Shown one piece after another: positions 5,063 to 5,635 of a DNA stretch of 5,635 nucleotides. The translations under genes and the position numbers were made by a program. Location: assembly GCA_937922775.1 (NCBI GenBank), contig CALAKE010000143.1, positions 1 to 5,635 on the forward strand, read 5' to 3'. Each line of letters opens with the position of its first letter. Within the stretch, counting starts at the first letter, position 1. This DNA comes from an uncultured bacterium. Lineage in GTDB: Bacteria > Acidobacteriota > UBA890. The notes below the pieces were generated by a model. The model ran no database searches. It was not told the DNA's origin and saw nothing but the letters and a program-made list of their open reading frames with translations.

Positions 5063-5635
5063 ATGGCCAATCCGATCACGAGCCTTCTGCGCAAGCGCAA
5101 GTATGGCGACGAGATCATCGTGGTCTCCGGGCTGCCTCGCTCCGGTACTTCCATGATGATGAAGATGCTCGACGCCACCGGCCTGCCGATCATGACAGAT
5201 CACGAGCGCACCGCGGACGAGGACAATCCCAAGGGCTACTTCGAGTACGAACGTGTCAAGGATCTTGCGGAAGAGCAGGACAAATCGTGGGTACGGCTAG
5301 CCCGGGGCAAGGTCGTCAAGGTGATCTCCCACCTTCTCGCAGAGTTGCCAGACGAGAACTTCTATCGTGTGATCCTCATGCGGCGTGACGTTTCGGAGGT
5401 GCTGGCCTCACAGAACAAGATGCTCGATCGGCGCGGTGAGGAGAACCCCATCGAAGACGAAAAGGCGAAGGAGCAGTACCTGCGTCATCTGGTTGACGTG
5501 CAATACCTGGCCCGCAAACGGCCGAACTTCGAGATGATCGAGGCTGGCTACCGTGAGGCGCTCGACGATCCGCTCCCGTTTGCTGCCTCCATCAACGAGT
5601 TTCTCGGTGGCCGGCTCGACGTCGAGGCCATGGCG
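5063..5635 (+). CDS. Sulfotransferase-like P-loop protein (partial, runs off the right edge)
   Basis: The frame is open from ATG 5063 to the window end, giving 191 residues with no stop. AGGA at 5051-5054 lies eight bases upstream. Residues 18-32 read IIVVSGLPRSGTSMM, the phosphosulfate-binding loop of sulfotransferases, which bind PAPS and move sulfate to an alcohol, amine or sugar. Further conserved-looking elements are RTADEDNPKGYFEYE (49-63), KVVKVISHLL (83-92) and YRVILMRRDVSEVLASQ (101-117). In the last, R107/R108 and S116 are where the family places its 3'-phosphate contacts. There is no signal peptide or membrane segment in the visible part, so it is probably cytosolic. The acceptor cannot be predicted. 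Many bacterial proteins of this group are annotated only as sulfotransferase family and some may lack the activity. It is transcribed divergently from the MazG-like operon. Confidence 0.9.
   Translation, partial: MANPITSLLRKRKYGDEIIVVSGLPRSGTSMMMKMLDATGLPIMTDHERTADEDNPKGYFEYERVKDLAEEQDKSWVRLARGKVVKVISHLLAELPDENFYRVILMRRDVSEVLASQNKMLDRRGEENPIEDEKAKEQYLRHLVDVQYLARKRPNFEMIEAGYREALDDPLPFAASINEFLGGRLDVEAMA

Noticed and set aside
1..5635. Mobile elements, CRISPR, tRNA or rRNA, toxin-antitoxin or defence module
   Set aside because: No transposase or integrase motifs, terminal repeats, regular spacer arrays or RNA gene cores were seen. MazG-like proteins share a name with the mazEF locus but are not toxins, and no toxin gene is adjacent.

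Overview
The window is GC-rich and densely coded, with G or C strongly preferred at third codon positions. It carries ordinary bacterial Shine-Dalgarno sites. Two proteins bear export signals: a lipoprotein and a Sec-secreted protein. This fits a diderm, probably environmental or metagenome-derived bacterium, perhaps from a myxobacterial, gemmatimonad or similar lineage. No rRNA, tRNA or unambiguous marker fixes the phylum, so that placement is a guess.

Left part, plus strand (1-3503). A reading frame open at the left edge closes at 166-168 and may be the tail of an upstream gene. A short leader with an 8-bp inverted repeat precedes guaA (256-2076), a complete GMP synthase of the long architecture best known from eukaryotes. 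Ten bases after its stop begins a VOC/glyoxalase-like lipoprotein (2087-2854), whose ribosome binding site lies directly on the guaA stop. An integral-membrane methyltransferase-like protein of the PEMT/ICMT type (2919-3503) follows after 64 bases on the same strand. The three genes could form one transcription unit, and the guaA-lipoprotein pair almost certainly does.

Middle part, minus strand (3542-4844). A MazG-like all-alpha NTP pyrophosphatase (4401-4844) is followed after 13 bases by a gene for a secreted protein built from two similar alpha/beta halves (3542-4387). The two look co-transcribed. They converge on the membrane methyltransferase gene across a 38-base gap, next to a GC-rich hairpin.

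Right part, plus strand (4845-5635). A 218-base divergent intergenic region carries a convincing extended -10 promoter firing rightward, a weak leftward promoter candidate and a hairpin. A sulfotransferase-like P-loop gene starts at 5063 and runs off the right edge.

Functionally, guaA makes GMP and the MazG-like enzyme probably hydrolyses non-canonical or excess nucleotides. The remaining genes concern the envelope or small-molecule modification. I see no phage, transposon, CRISPR or toxin-antitoxin module and no strong case for a new multi-gene system. The points most worth a second look are the long, glutaminase-divergent GMP synthase, its tight coupling to an exported VOC protein, and the pairing of a nucleotide-sanitising enzyme with an unknown exported protein.
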